Source of the DNA: Acidobacteriota bacterium
GTDB lineage: Bacteria; Acidobacteriota; Thermoanaerobaculia; UBA5066
Length of the DNA stretch: 64,000 nt
NCBI GenBank assembly: GCA_008363385.1
Contig: RHKY01000004.1
Location: 62,001-126,000, forward strand
Reading direction: 5' to 3'
In this document: piece by piece, positions 10,281 to 19,236 of the stretch
Layout of the letters: the number at the start of each line of letters is the position of its first letter
Position numbering within the stretch: position 1 is the first letter of the stretch
Translations under genes and position numbers: made by a program
The notes under the pieces: generated by a model
What the model was told of the DNA's origin: nothing
Seen by the model: the letters and a program-made list of their open reading frames with translations, nothing else
The model's database searches: none

Positions 10281-10334
10281 GGCGCCGGCGGGGTTCCGGG
10301 AGCCCCTCGCCCGCCTCCCGCCGGGGGCGTCCGG

Positions 10335-12542
10335 TCACGGCGCCAGGCAGGTCACCGCGAAGTTGAAGTAGCCCTGGAGCTGGACCATGTCGGCCGGGTC
10401 CACGGTGGCGTCGTGCGTCAGGTCGGCCATCTCCAAGGGGGCGCCGAACGGCGGCACGCTTGGCGAGGCGGCGAAGTTGAAGAAGGACTGGAGGACGACC
10501 ATGTCGGCCGGGTCGACCGTCTCGTCCAGGTTCAGGTCGCCGTACATCCGGACGGTGACGCTCGCGTTCGCCGTGCCGACGTTGCCGGCCGCGTCCCGGT
10601 AGCGGAACGTCACGCTCGTCGTCCCGGCCCCGAAGCAGGTCGCGTCCGTCGCGTCGACGCCGCCGGCCTGCGGCGCGAGCCTCACGGGCGCCAGGTCGCA
10701 GCCGTCCGTCGCGCTGCCGCCCGACAGGAACGCGGAGAGCGCCGCGCTCGCCGCGCCCGTCGCCCCGCCGAAGGCCCCGCAGCACAGCGGCTGGTCGACG
10801 GTGACCGGCGAAGGCGCCGTGACCGCCGGTGCCGTGGTGTCCGCGTTCACCACGGCGCTCGTCGTCCCGGCGGCCGAGCTGCAGCCCCCGACGGTGACCC
10901 AGACGTAGTAGGTGCCGGTCGCGGCCGCCGTCGCGGGGCTGATCGAGGGGTTCTGGAGGGAGGAGCTGAAGCCGTTCGGCCCGGTCCACGCGTACGTCGC
11001 CCCGCCGACCGTCGGCGTCGAGAGCGTCAGCGTCTGGCCGGCGCAGACGGGGCCGTCGTTGCTCGCGGTCGGGGCGGCCGCCGGCGCGCAGCAGGTCCCC
11101 TGGAAGAGGCACGGGGCCCACTCCGGATGGTCGACGAACGGGTTGCGGTTCCCCTGGTATCCCTCGACCACCTCGTTACGGCGGCGCTCGCCGTCGTCCG
11201 GCCGGTCGGCGGCGTGCCAGCCGAGGAGGTCGGTCAGCTTCCCCATGTAGGCCGGGGAGGCGGAGGTAATGACGATGAGAGACGTGTTGTCGGTCAGGAC
11301 GAGGTCCGGCTCGGACTGGGCGTACACGGCGTGCGTTCCACCCTCGTACCGGACGTCGAGGTAGAGCTGCGCCCGGGCCACGTCCCCCTGCCGGTGGTTC
11401 CAGGTCTCCCAGAGGCCCGTGTTCCCGTCCGGGTCGCGCTTCCAGTTGGAGTCGCTCGGGTAGGCGCCGCTGACGCCGCCGAATCCCCCGTACGCCACGG
11501 TCGGGTAGCGCGTGCAGCCGGTGCAGTTCCCGTACGGCTTGTTCCCCCGGTCCTGGTTGTAGTTGACCTCGGAGACGAACAGGTGGTGGCAGTCCGTGTA
11601 CGGGATCGCGCCGGTGGACGAGAAGCCGTAGCTGTTCGGCCACGAGTGCTCGCGGTTATACGCTCCCTGACCGCCGGAGATCTTCACGTAGGTCTGGTTC
11701 AGGTAGATGTCGACGACGTTCGCGCTGTTGGCCGGGTCCTCGTCGGCCTGGTTCAGGATGTCCCAGGTGTCCGTCGTCCCCGCGGTGTACGGGTACCGGA
11801 CGTGGTCCTGGATCAAGGCGTGGAGCGTCGTCCTCAGCGTCGTGGCGTCGGTCGGGTCGACGCTGGCGTAGTAGTCCTCGACCGGGATCGTCGTCGGCCA
11901 GCCGGGGGTGTTCCGGGCCTCGCCCGAGGTCAGCGTCCCCGTGGGGCCCCAGAGCCCCTCGCCGTCGAAGTCGTTCCGGCGCCAGTCGGTGGAAGTGTCC
12001 GTGTCCCGGAAGTACGGCCAGCGCGAGGCTCCGCCCGGCGTCTCGGTCGAGCCGCCCAGGCCCGGCCCGAGGACAGTCGACGTGTACGTCCGCGCCCCCG
12101 CCGCCCCGTCCGTCAGCGCGACGCCGTCCAGGAGCGTCGTCCAGGGCGTCGAGTCCAGCGTCCCGTCGTCGTTCGTGTCGAGGTCGTCGCCGACGGCGCC
12201 GGTGAGGCCGGAGACCAGGAGGACCGTGAAGGTCGGGCTCTCGAGCGTGGAGGTCAGGAAGCCCGTGGTCCAGAAGCCGGCGCCGTTCGTCGTCCCGGGA
12301 GTGAAGACCGCGTCGATCCGGCCGGGGTTCTCGGCGGCGTCACCTTCCAGGAAGAGGATCCTCGTCCCGGAGTAGGAGGTGGACGGGTTCCCGAAGATCT
12401 CGACGTACTCGTAGGCGTCGGTCCCGGCGTGCTCGGCGACGACCTCGCTCAGCTTCTGAGCGTTCGCGGGGAGCACGGCGAGGCCGACGACGAGCGGGAA
12501 GAGACGCGCGAGGCGGGAGAGGCGGTTTCGGGCCGGGAGCAT
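10335..12542 (-). CDS. Secreted endonuclease I-family nuclease with lamin-tail-like and dockerin-like domains
   Basis: The 735-residue exported protein has a signal peptide (cleavage near 'LPANAQ'), then a lamin-tail-like beta domain (about 30-205). An endonuclease I domain (about 225-470) follows, with 'NREHSWPNS' and 'DCHHLFVSEVNYNQDRGNKPYG' giving the His and Asn residues of the beta-beta-alpha-metal active site. Next come one or two Ig-like segments and two C-terminal Ca-binding, dockerin-like repeats (both contain 'VDPADMV'). GGAGGAA precedes the ATG, and a -10 TAGAAT lies at 12591-12596. Its role is probably to degrade extracellular DNA for nutrients. Confidence 0.85.
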   Translation of the reverse strand: MLPARNRLSRLARLFPLVVGLAVLPANAQKLSEVVAEHAGTDAYEYVEIFGNPSTSYSGTRILFLEGDAAENPGRIDAVFTPGTTNGAGFWTTGFLTSTLESPTFTVLLVSGLTGAVGDDLDTNDDGTLDSTPWTTLLDGVALTDGAAGARTYTSTVLGPGLGGSTETPGGASRWPYFRDTDTSTDWRRNDFDGEGLWGPTGTLTSGEARNTPGWPTTIPVEDYYASVDPTDATTLRTTLHALIQDHVRYPYTAGTTDTWDILNQADEDPANSANVVDIYLNQTYVKISGGQGAYNREHSWPNSYGFSSTGAIPYTDCHHLFVSEVNYNQDRGNKPYGNCTGCTRYPTVAYGGFGGVSGAYPSDSNWKRDPDGNTGLWETWNHRQGDVARAQLYLDVRYEGGTHAVYAQSEPDLVLTDNTSLIVITSASPAYMGKLTDLLGWHAADRPDDGERRRNEVVEGYQGNRNPFVDHPEWAPCLFQGTCCAPAAAPTASNDGPVCAGQTLTLSTPTVGGATYAWTGPNGFSSSLQNPSISPATAAATGTYYVWVTVGGCSSAAGTTSAVVNADTTAPAVTAPSPVTVDQPLCCGAFGGATGAASAALSAFLSGGSATDGCDLAPVRLAPQAGGVDATDATCFGAGTTSVTFRYRDAAGNVGTANASVTVRMYGDLNLDETVDPADMVVLQSFFNFAASPSVPPFGAPLEMADLTHDATVDPADMVQLQGYFNFAVTCLAP

Positions 12543-12604
12543 CGTTCCTCCGGAGGCGGCGCCGGGTGGGCGGGGGCGCGCCGGAGCGGGATTCTACGCG
12601 CCCG

Positions 12605-14101
12605 TCAGCCGCCGCGGTTGACGACGAGGAGCTCCCCGACTCCGTCGTAATGCCCGTACAGCTCCGGGCCCACGAAGAGGCGGACCCGGTAGCTCCCCGG
12701 GGCGGGGAACCGGCAGCCGACGCGCGGCTCCGCGCCGTTCGAGACCTCGCAGTCCCCCTTGGCGTCCCCCTCCTCGGCCACGAAGTCGGCGAGGAGGAAG
12801 CGGCCGCGCGGGTTCAGGAGCTCGACCGGGAGCTCCCCCTCGACCGTCACCTGGGAGCGGGAGGGCGTGACGAGCGAGAGCCCCTCGGCGAAGAAGCCCG
12901 CCTTCAGGACGGGCTGACGGAAGAACTCCCCCCGCGTCAGGAGCGGATCGCGGAGCTGCCAGGAAGGCTCCTCGGGGAAGTGCGTCACCCCGATCACGGC
13001 CGGCGGGACGAAGAGGTAGCTCGTCCGGTACCGCTTCACGAACCGGCGGTCCTTCAGGTACCCGGCGTCCCACGTGGCGTCCAGGAGCGTCCACCGCCCG
13101 CCGATCCGGGCGGCGCTCCAGGCGTGCCCCTCGCCGGTCAGGTCCGCCCCGTCGTTCCGGGCGTCGCCGGGGACGACCACGATCTCCTCGCCCGCGGCCG
13201 CCCCCATCGCCGCGAGGAGGTTCGCGTAGCCGGCGCAGACCGCCGTCCGACGGCGGAAGACCGTGTCGGCGTCCTGGGGGGGGAGGTCCCGCGAGAAGTA
13301 CGAGTCGGCGTCGTAGGCGATCCGGTCGGCCACCCAGTCGTGCAGCGCCTTGACCCGCTGCCACGGGTCCCGCTCGCGCGCGGCGATCCAGCGGGCGACG
13401 GCCGCGGGAGAGGTCTCCTCCGCCGCGGGGATCTCGACGGCGAGGGGGTGGAGCCGGTCCGGGAGGGGCCAGAGCGGGGCGCCGCCGGGGACCACGGCGC
13501 CGCGGACGAGCCCGGCCGAGCCGGACGCGCCCCCGGTCCCCGGTGCCGGGGTCGTCGGGGTCGAAGCGCTCGGCGCCGGCTCGACCGGCAGAGGCTCGGG
13601 CTTCGCTTCGCCCGCGGGGCGGACCGCCCCTTCCGCGATCGCCTCCTCGAACCGGTTCTTCCTCACCGTCCGGTAGAGCCCCTCGAGCGCCCCCGCCGTC
13701 CGGAAGAGGACCGCGCGGGCGACGACGGCGAGGTCGCCCGTCCGCCCCTCGAGGAACCAGTCGCCGCGGGCCGAGAGGGCCGCGAACGAGGCGGCCGGGT
13801 AGAGGCCGAGGAGGAGCGCCAGGAAGAGGACGTTGAGGGCGAGGGTCCTGGCGACGAGCCGCCCGCCGAAGCCGAGGAGGCGCTTCCCCTCGACCGCTTT
13901 CCTTCGCCGCCGAGCCTCCGCCCAGCGCTCCCAGAGGAGCGGGAGGACCGGGAAGAGGAGGGCGCCGGAGACGACCGCGAGCCAGGTCGGCCCGCCCTGG
14001 TAGACCGCGAGCGAGGAGGCCACCCAGACCCCCGCGGCGGGGACCAGGACGACGACCGCCGCGAAGGCGAGCGTCAGGAGGTAGTCGAGGATCGCGCCCA
14101 C
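12605..14101 (-). CDS. Membrane-anchored transglutaminase-like protein
   Basis: The 498-residue protein has three or four N-terminal hydrophobic helices (within about 1-125), a Pro/Ala-rich linker, and a transglutaminase-like domain. The papain-type triad is visible as Cys in 'AVCAGYA', His in 'GHAWS' and Asp in 'LLDATWDAG'. Such domains in bacteria are mostly peptidases or amidases acting on envelope proteins, close to the KY/CYK3 type. A beta-rich C-terminus follows. The start is GTG at 14101, with a TAGACT -10 candidate about 16 bases upstream. The substrate is unknown. Confidence 0.8.
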   Translation of the reverse strand: MGAILDYLLTLAFAAVVVLVPAAGVWVASSLAVYQGGPTWLAVVSGALLFPVLPLLWERWAEARRRRKAVEGKRLLGFGGRLVARTLALNVLFLALLLGLYPAASFAALSARGDWFLEGRTGDLAVVARAVLFRTAGALEGLYRTVRKNRFEEAIAEGAVRPAGEAKPEPLPVEPAPSASTPTTPAPGTGGASGSAGLVRGAVVPGGAPLWPLPDRLHPLAVEIPAAEETSPAAVARWIAARERDPWQRVKALHDWVADRIAYDADSYFSRDLPPQDADTVFRRRTAVCAGYANLLAAMGAAAGEEIVVVPGDARNDGADLTGEGHAWSAARIGGRWTLLDATWDAGYLKDRRFVKRYRTSYLFVPPAVIGVTHFPEEPSWQLRDPLLTRGEFFRQPVLKAGFFAEGLSLVTPSRSQVTVEGELPVELLNPRGRFLLADFVAEEGDAKGDCEVSNGAEPRVGCRFPAPGSYRVRLFVGPELYGHYDGVGELLVVNRGG

Positions 14102-14192
14102 GTCCGGCCCGCTCGAGAGTCTAGGGGCCCTTCCGGAGTGTGGGAAGGGTCGCGACCGCCGCGGGGGTCCCGCGCGACGCGGCGGCGGTCGC

Positions 14193-15719
14193 TCAGCGGG
14201 CCGGGAGCCCCGGCCCAGCGCCGAGCTCGGCCAGCCGCTTCCGGGCGACCGGGTCGCCTGGGCTCGCCCTCAGGGCCCGGACGTACCAGAGCCGGGCCTC
14301 GTCGCCGTCCTGCCGGTCGCGGGCGCCGTCGCCGAGCGCGACGTACCGCTCGGAGTACGCCCGGGCGTTCCGCCGGACCGCCTCGAGCTGCGCTGCCGCC
14401 TCCTCCGCCCGGCCGCTTCGCGCGTACGCGCCCGCGAGCCCGAAGCGCACCACGTTGGAGGTGGGCGACACCCTGACCGCGCTCTCGAAGAGCGTCAGGT
14501 CGTCCTTCCAGTCCCGGTTCCTCGCCGCGGTCGCCGTCGCGAGCGCGACCAGCGCGAGCCCCGCGGCCCACCGGGCGAGCGCCGGCGGAGCCGAAGCCAG
14601 CCACCGGCCCGCGACCGTCACGACCGCGAGAGCGAACCCGATCATCGGGAGGTAGAGGAACCGCTCTCCCATCAGGTCGCCCGGGAGGGGGATCACGTTC
14701 ATCACCGGGATCAGCGTCAGCCAGAACCAGGCCAGACCCAGGGCCTCGTCGGCGCGGCGGCGGACCGAGAGGACCAGCCAGGCGACGAGCCCCGCGACGA
14801 CGAGCAGCGAGAGGACGACGCGGGGCTCGGCTGCGGACAGCGGCACGTCGATCACGTGACGGACCGAGAGCCCCGACGGGAAGAGGAGGAGCCGCACGTA
14901 GGCGGCGAGCGCCTCGGCCTGCATGAGCGCCGTCCTCCCCACCGTCCCGCCGGGCAGGTCCGCGTCGTAGCCGAGCCGGCCCATCAGCCGGAACCGCAGG
15001 GCCATCCAGCCGAGCGCCGTCAGGGCGAGGACCGCGACGAGGAGGACGCCGCGGCGGCGCCTCTGGCCGGGAGCGCCGAGGCGCACCGCGACGAGCGCCG
15101 CGACGAGAGGGAGCGACAGCGCCATCTCCTTGCTCGCGAGGGCGCCGGCGAAGGAAAGCCAGCAGAGGGCGAAGGAGGCCGCGCGCCGCCGGCCCGAGAC
15201 CGCCCGGACGAACCCGAGGAGGCTCGCGAGGTAGAAGAACCCGGACATCACGTCGGTCAGCCCCGTGACGCTGGCGACCGCCTCGGTCTGGATCGGGTGG
15301 ACCCCGAACAGGCCCGCCACGAGGAGTGCGGGTCCCGTCGGCACCCGGAGAGCCGGCAGGAGGGCGCAGAGGAGCCCGACGCTTCCGAGGTGGAACGAGA
15401 CGTTCACGAGGTGATAGGCGAGGGGATCCAGCCCGGCGACCTCGTGGACGAGCGCCCAGGTCAGCGTGCGGAGGGGCCGGTAGCTGACCATCTCCGGCTT
15501 CGTGGCGCACGTCGACGGGTCCGTGAAGAAGCGGGCCGGGTGGGCGAGGGACTGGACGGCCCCGTTCTTCACGAGGACGTACGTGTCGTCCCAGGCGAAG
15601 CCGTTCGGGAGGCTGTTGAAGTAGGCCGCGAGCGTCAGAGCCAGGAGCGCGGCGACGAGCCTGAGGTCGACCGCCCCCTCGTCGGGTTCCGCCGGCCGGG
15701 GAGTCGGCGCAGGCTCCAC
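14193..15719 (-). CDS. TMTC-like polytopic GT-C glycosyltransferase with C-terminal TPRs
   Basis: About 508 residues with 9-11 membrane helices. The first loop has 'FAWDD', the GT-C acidic motif, followed by 'YRPLRTLTWAL' and 'HPIQTEAVASVTGLTDVMS', all hallmarks of the TMTC/DUF1736 group of lipid-phosphate-sugar-dependent O-mannosyltransferase-like proteins. The C-terminus (about 400-508) is a soluble TPR region. The frame extends to a TTG at 15758, but a TACGAT -10 at 15727-15732 sits seven bases before the in-frame GTG at 15719, so I chose that start (leaderless). Protein glycosylation is a family-based inference. Confidence 0.82.
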   Translation of the reverse strand: MEPAPTPRPAEPDEGAVDLRLVAALLALTLAAYFNSLPNGFAWDDTYVLVKNGAVQSLAHPARFFTDPSTCATKPEMVSYRPLRTLTWALVHEVAGLDPLAYHLVNVSFHLGSVGLLCALLPALRVPTGPALLVAGLFGVHPIQTEAVASVTGLTDVMSGFFYLASLLGFVRAVSGRRRAASFALCWLSFAGALASKEMALSLPLVAALVAVRLGAPGQRRRRGVLLVAVLALTALGWMALRFRLMGRLGYDADLPGGTVGRTALMQAEALAAYVRLLLFPSGLSVRHVIDVPLSAAEPRVVLSLLVVAGLVAWLVLSVRRRADEALGLAWFWLTLIPVMNVIPLPGDLMGERFLYLPMIGFALAVVTVAGRWLASAPPALARWAAGLALVALATATAARNRDWKDDLTLFESAVRVSPTSNVVRFGLAGAYARSGRAEEAAAQLEAVRRNARAYSERYVALGDGARDRQDGDEARLWYVRALRASPGDPVARKRLAELGAGPGLPAR

Positions 15720-15726
15720 ACGGGGG

Positions 15727-15732
15727 ATCGTA
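15727..15732 (-). promoter_or_regulatory. -10 element of the leaderless TMTC-like gene
   Basis: On the minus strand TACGAT is followed by seven bases and then an in-frame GTG (15719). It lies inside the longer version of the frame, which argues for the shorter start. Confidence 0.45.
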
Positions 15733-15793
15733 GCGCCCGCGTCGCCGTGCCCGGACAAGAATGTCGAGCGACAACCAGGACACGACGTTTTTG

Positions 15794-15799
15794 TATGAT
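15794..15799 (+). promoter_or_regulatory. -10 element of the leaderless sigma-54 activator gene
   Basis: TATGAT (five of six to TATAAT) is followed by six bases and then GTG at 15806. No clear -35 is seen. It faces the minus-strand -10 at 15727-15732, giving a compact divergent promoter pair. Confidence 0.55.
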
Positions 15800-15805
15800 C
15801 CGGTC

Positions 15806-17341
15806 GTGACGTCCCTCGAGCGACTCCCCCTCTCGACGCTCCTCCTCCTCAGCCGGACCCTGGGCTCCCCCCTCGCCCTGAGGTCCTCCTTCTCCCGGGC
15901 GCTCGAGACGCTGCGCGAGGACCTGGGCGCCGTCGCCGGAGCGATCGCCTTGACCGACGAGGAGCGGGGCGACGTGGCCCTCGTGGCCGTCTCCGGGGCG
16001 AAGGGGGTCGTCCCCGACCGCGTCCGCTTCCGCGCCGGCGAGGGGATCGCCGGGCGGGTCGTGAAGACCGGGCGGCCGGTGGCGGTCCCGTCCGCCGCCC
16101 GCGAGCCGTCGCACGTCGACCGGCTCGGACTCGTCGGACGGAGGCGGGGCGCCGCGGAGCTGTCCCTCGTCTGCGTCCCGCTCCTCGTGGACGACCGGGC
16201 CGCCGGTGCGCTCTCGCTCTACTTCCGCTTCCAGAAGGGGCGGGAGCTGTCCCGCGACGTGGAGTTCCTGTCCATCGCGGCGTCGATGCTGGGCCAGGCG
16301 CTGAAGGTCTCGCGCCTCGTCGAGCGCGAGCGGGGGCGCCTCCTCGAGGAGAACCGCAAGCTGCGCGACGAGCTTCGCGAGCGGCACGACCTGTCGAACA
16401 TCGTCGGCACGAGCCACCCGATGCGGGAGGTCTTCGAGCGCGTCGCCCAGGCGGCCCCCGCCTCGACGACCGTCCTGATCCTCGGCGAGTCGGGGACCGG
16501 CAAGGAGCTCGTCGCCCACGCGATCCACTACGGCTCGCCGCGCGCCGCCGGGCCGTTCGTGAAGGTGAACGGCGCGGCGCTCCCGGAGAGCCTCGTGGAG
16601 TCCGAGCTGTTCGGGCACGAGGCCGGGGCCTTCACCGGAGCCGACCGGCCCCGGAAGGGGCGCTTCGAGCTGGCGCACGGCGGGACGCTCTTCCTGGACG
16701 AGGTGGGCGAGCTGCCGCTCACGACGCAGGTGAAGCTCCTTCGCGTCCTGCAGGAGCGGGAGGTGGAGCGGCTGGGCGGCACCCGCCCCGTCAAGGTCGA
16801 CGTCCGCCTGATCGCCGCCACGAACCGCGACCTGGCCCGGGCCGTGGCCGAGGGGCGGTTCCGCGAAGACCTCTTCTACCGGCTGGAGGTCTTCCCGATC
16901 TGGCTGCCGCCTCTGCGGGAGCGGAAGAGCGACATCCTCCTCCTGGCCGACCACTTCGTCGAGAAGCTCGCCGCCGAGCACGGCCGCAGCGTCCGGCGGA
17001 TCTCGACGAGCGCCATCGACATGCTGATGAGCTACCACTGGCCCGGGAACGTCCGGGAGCTCGCCAACTGCCTGGAGCGCGCCGTCCTGATCTGCGAGGG
17101 GGGCGTCATCCACGCCCACCACCTCCCCCCGTCGCTCCAGACGGCCGAGGCCTCCGGGACCCTCCCGGGCCGGCCGCTCGCCGAGGCGGTGGGCGCCTTC
17201 GAGAAGGACCTCCTCCTCGACGCGCTCAAGATCTCGCGCGGCAACCGGGCCCGGGCGGCGCGCCTCCTGCAGACGACGGAGCGGATCCTCGGATACAAGG
17301 TGGCGCGGCACGGGATCGACGTCGCCCGCTTCCGGAGCTGA
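15806..17341 (+). CDS. NifA-like GAF/sigma-54 activator
   Basis: About 511 residues: an N-terminal GAF domain (about 30-175), a short coiled linker, an AAA+ domain with Walker A GESGTGKE, an intact sigma-54-binding loop GAFTGA, Walker B '[11 protein letters not shown]', and a C-terminal Fis-type helix-turn-helix. There is no receiver domain, so it responds to a ligand or protein partner as NifA does. The gene lies directly before a sigma-54 promoter and amtB-PII, which points to nitrogen control. The frame continues to an ATG at 15761, but the TATGAT at 15794 favours GTG 15806. Confidence 0.88.
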   Translation: MTSLERLPLSTLLLLSRTLGSPLALRSSFSRALETLREDLGAVAGAIALTDEERGDVALVAVSGAKGVVPDRVRFRAGEGIAGRVVKTGRPVAVPSAAREPSHVDRLGLVGRRRGAAELSLVCVPLLVDDRAAGALSLYFRFQKGRELSRDVEFLSIAASMLGQALKVSRLVERERGRLLEENRKLRDELRERHDLSNIVGTSHPMREVFERVAQAAPASTTVLILGESGTGKELVAHAIHYGSPRAAGPFVKVNGAALPESLVESELFGHEAGAFTGADRPRKGRFELAHGGTLFLDEVGELPLTTQVKLLRVLQEREVERLGGTRPVKVDVRLIAATNRDLARAVAEGRFREDLFYRLEVFPIWLPPLRERKSDILLLADHFVEKLAAEHGRSVRRISTSAIDMLMSYHWPGNVRELANCLERAVLICEGGVIHAHHLPPSLQTAEASGTLPGRPLAEAVGAFEKDLLLDALKISRGNRARAARLLQTTERILGYKVARHGIDVARFRS

Positions 17342-17342
17342 T

Positions 17343-17412
17343 CCTACGTTTTCGTCGGTCTCCGAGTTCCGTCCGACATCTTCGTAGGCAGCCAGCCCAG
17401 CCAGCGGCTGGC
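17343..17412 (+). promoter_or_regulatory. Candidate enhancer (UAS) dyads upstream of amtB
   Basis: Two inverted repeats lie about 80-150 bases upstream of the predicted sigma-54 start, the usual place for activator sites. The first pairs CCTACG-N6-TCGG (17343-17358) with CCGA-N6-CGTAGG (17372-17387). The second is the 13-base palindrome GCCAGC-G-GCTGGC (17400-17412). The first could instead be a weak terminator of the activator gene, but no T-tract follows it. Confidence 0.5.
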
Positions 17413-17467
17413 CGCCAAGCCACGTCGACCCAGCGGGTTGCGGCGGCCCCGGAAGCGCGGCATGGCC

Positions 17468-17483
17468 GGGAACGGGGCTTGCA
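17468..17483 (+). promoter_or_regulatory. Sigma-54 promoter of amtB-PII
   Basis: GGG-AACGGGGCTT-GCA places GG (17469-17470) and GC (17481-17482) exactly 10 bases apart. It keeps the ACG after the -24 GG and the full TTGCA at -12. The predicted start is near 17494, giving a leader of about 27 bases before the amtB GTG. Confidence 0.7.
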
Positions 17484-17520
17484 GCGGGGCCGGCATGACC
17501 GACCTCCGCGAGGCCCGCCC

Positions 17521-18810
17521 GTGACCGCCGCCGACACGACCTTCCTGATGGTCTCCTCGGCGCTCGTCCTCCTGATGACGCCCGCCCTCGGCTTCTTCTA
17601 CGGGGGGCTCGTCCGGTCGAAGAACATGCTGAACACGCTGATGATGAGCGTGGCCGCCCTCGGGTTCGCGGGGATGGCCTGGGCGCTCGCCGGCTACTCG
17701 CTCGCCTTCGCGGGCGGCAATGCCGTCCTGGGCGACCTCTCGCGCGCGCTCCTCCGCGGCGTGGACCTCTCGGCGCAGGGGAAGGTGCCGCACCTCCTCT
17801 TCATGGCCTACCAGGGGACGTTCGCGATCGTCACGGTCGCGCTGATCTCGGGCGCGATCGTGGAGCGGATGCGGTTCGGCGCCTACCTCCTCTTCCTGAC
17901 CCTCTGGTCGCTGGTCGTCTACGCGCCGATGGCCCACTGGGTCTGGGGGGGCGGCTGGCTGGCGAAGCTGGGAGCCCTCGACTTCGCCGGGGGGACGGTC
18001 GTCCACGTGAACGCCGCCGCGGCGGCGCTCGTGGCCGCCCTCGTCGTCGGGTCCCGGAAGGACTACGCCCGGCAGGCGATCCTCCCCCACAACGTGCCGT
18101 TCACGGTGCTCGGCGCGGGCCTCCTCTGGTTCGGCTGGTTCGGGTTCAACGCCGGGAGCGCGCTCGAGGCCAACGGCGCCGCGGCCCTCGCTTTCGTGAA
18201 CACGCTCCTCGCGCCCTCGGCCACGCTCGTCGTCTGGACCCTCCTCGACCTGACGCGGACCGGCAAGACGACCGCCGTCGGGGCGGCGACCGGGATCGTC
18301 GTCGGCCTCGTCGCGGTGACGCCCGCTGCCGGGCTCGTCTCGCCCGCCTCGGCGATCGTCCTCGGCGCCCTCTCGGCCTTCCCGAGCTACTTCGCCCTCC
18401 TCTGGCGCGCCCGGACGCGCCTGGACGACTCGCTCGACGTCGTCGCCGCCCACGGCCTCGGCGGCACCGTCGGCGCCCTCCTGACCGGCGTCTTCGCCCA
18501 GGAGAGCTGGAACGGCGTCGCCGACGGGCTCCTCTTCGGCAACCCCCGGCAGCTCCTCGTCCAGCTGCTGGCCGTCGCGGCCGCCGCGGCCTTCAGCGCG
18601 GGGGCGACGTTCCTCCTCCTGAGGCTCGTCTCGCTCGTCACGCCGCTGAGGGTCGCGGCGAAGGACGAGGGGCTCGGCCTCGACGTCTCGCAGCACGGCG
18701 AGGAGGCCTACACGCGCGGCGAGGGAGCCCTCCTCCTGCTCCACCGCGAGGGCCTTGCCGCGCGAGCGCCCGCCCCGTCGGGCCTCGCCGCCGAGGGAGG
18801 CCGGCCGTGA
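17521..18810 (+). CDS. amtB: Ammonium transporter AmtB
   Basis: The 429-residue channel has 11 predicted membrane helices and conducts ammonium across the inner membrane. Family signatures include 'GFFYGGLVRSKN' near the N-terminus, 'MAHWVWGGGWL', and the twin pore histidines in 'GTVVHVNAAAAAL' and 'AAHGLGGTVGAL'. The GTG at 17521 aligns with the short N-terminus of Bacillus-type AmtB; the few codons upstream overlap the promoter. It overlaps the PII gene by 4 bases (GTGA), the usual amtB-glnK pairing. Confidence 0.96.
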   Translation: MTAADTTFLMVSSALVLLMTPALGFFYGGLVRSKNMLNTLMMSVAALGFAGMAWALAGYSLAFAGGNAVLGDLSRALLRGVDLSAQGKVPHLLFMAYQGTFAIVTVALISGAIVERMRFGAYLLFLTLWSLVVYAPMAHWVWGGGWLAKLGALDFAGGTVVHVNAAAAALVAALVVGSRKDYARQAILPHNVPFTVLGAGLLWFGWFGFNAGSALEANGAAALAFVNTLLAPSATLVVWTLLDLTRTGKTTAVGAATGIVVGLVAVTPAAGLVSPASAIVLGALSAFPSYFALLWRARTRLDDSLDVVAAHGLGGTVGALLTGVFAQESWNGVADGLLFGNPRQLLVQLLAVAAAAAFSAGATFLLLRLVSLVTPLRVAAKDEGLGLDVSQHGEEAYTRGEGALLLLHREGLAARAPAPSGLAAEGGRP

Positions 18811-19187
18811 AGCTCGTCGTCGCCGTCCTCCGTCCCGAGAAGCTGAACGACGTCCTGGAGGCGCTCTTCCGCGCCGAGGTGAAGGGCCTGACGATCACCC
18901 CGGTCCACGGCCACGGCGGGGAGACCGAGCAGGTGGAGACCTACCGCGGCACGACCGTGAAGATGGAGCTCTCCGAGAAGGTGCGCCTGGACATCGGCGT
19001 CTCGGACCACTTCGTCGAGCCGACCGTGAAAGCCATCCTCGACTCGGCCCGGACGGGCGAGGTGGGCGACGGGAAGGTCTTCGTCCTCCCCGTCGAGAAG
19101 ATCTGGCGGATCCGGACCGGCGAGGAGGACCGCGCGGCCGTCACGCCCGTCGGCGTCCCGACGGACCCGCTGGCGACGAGGGCCTGA
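18807..19187 (+). CDS. glnK: PII signal-transduction protein (GlnK-like) without the uridylylation tyrosine
   Basis: The 126-residue PII protein regulates AmtB and nitrogen metabolism by binding ATP/ADP and 2-oxoglutarate. The start KLVVAVLRPEKL and the B-loop region 'TGEVGDGKVFVLPVE' are typical. The T-loop reads 'ETYRGTTVKM': Tyr46 is kept, but position 51, the tyrosine modified by GlnD in proteobacteria, is Val. The T-loop start is also unusually His/Gly-rich (HGHGG). The C-terminus is about 14 residues longer than usual. The GTG at 18807 is preceded by GAGGGAGG and coupled to amtB. Confidence 0.93.
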   Translation: MKLVVAVLRPEKLNDVLEALFRAEVKGLTITPVHGHGGETEQVETYRGTTVKMELSEKVRLDIGVSDHFVEPTVKAILDSARTGEVGDGKVFVLPVEKIWRIRTGEEDRAAVTPVGVPTDPLATRA

Positions 19188-19213
19188 GCGCGAACCCGGC
19201 TGCGCGCGGTCCG

Positions 19214-19219
19214 TATCAT
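19214..19219 (+). promoter_or_regulatory. -10 element before the DUF4342 gene
   Basis: TATCAT matches the TAnnnT pattern seen across the window. The predicted start leaves a leader of about 10 bases that still holds the ribosome site GGAGGG. Confidence 0.4.
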
Positions 19220-19236
19220 CGGACCGGAGGGACGCC

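Noticed and set aside
17461-17478. A TGGCC...TTGC pairing with the first GG at 17464-17465 as the sigma-54 -24 box
   Set aside because: The spacing between GG and GC is 15 bases, not 10. The GG at 17469-17470 has the correct spacing.
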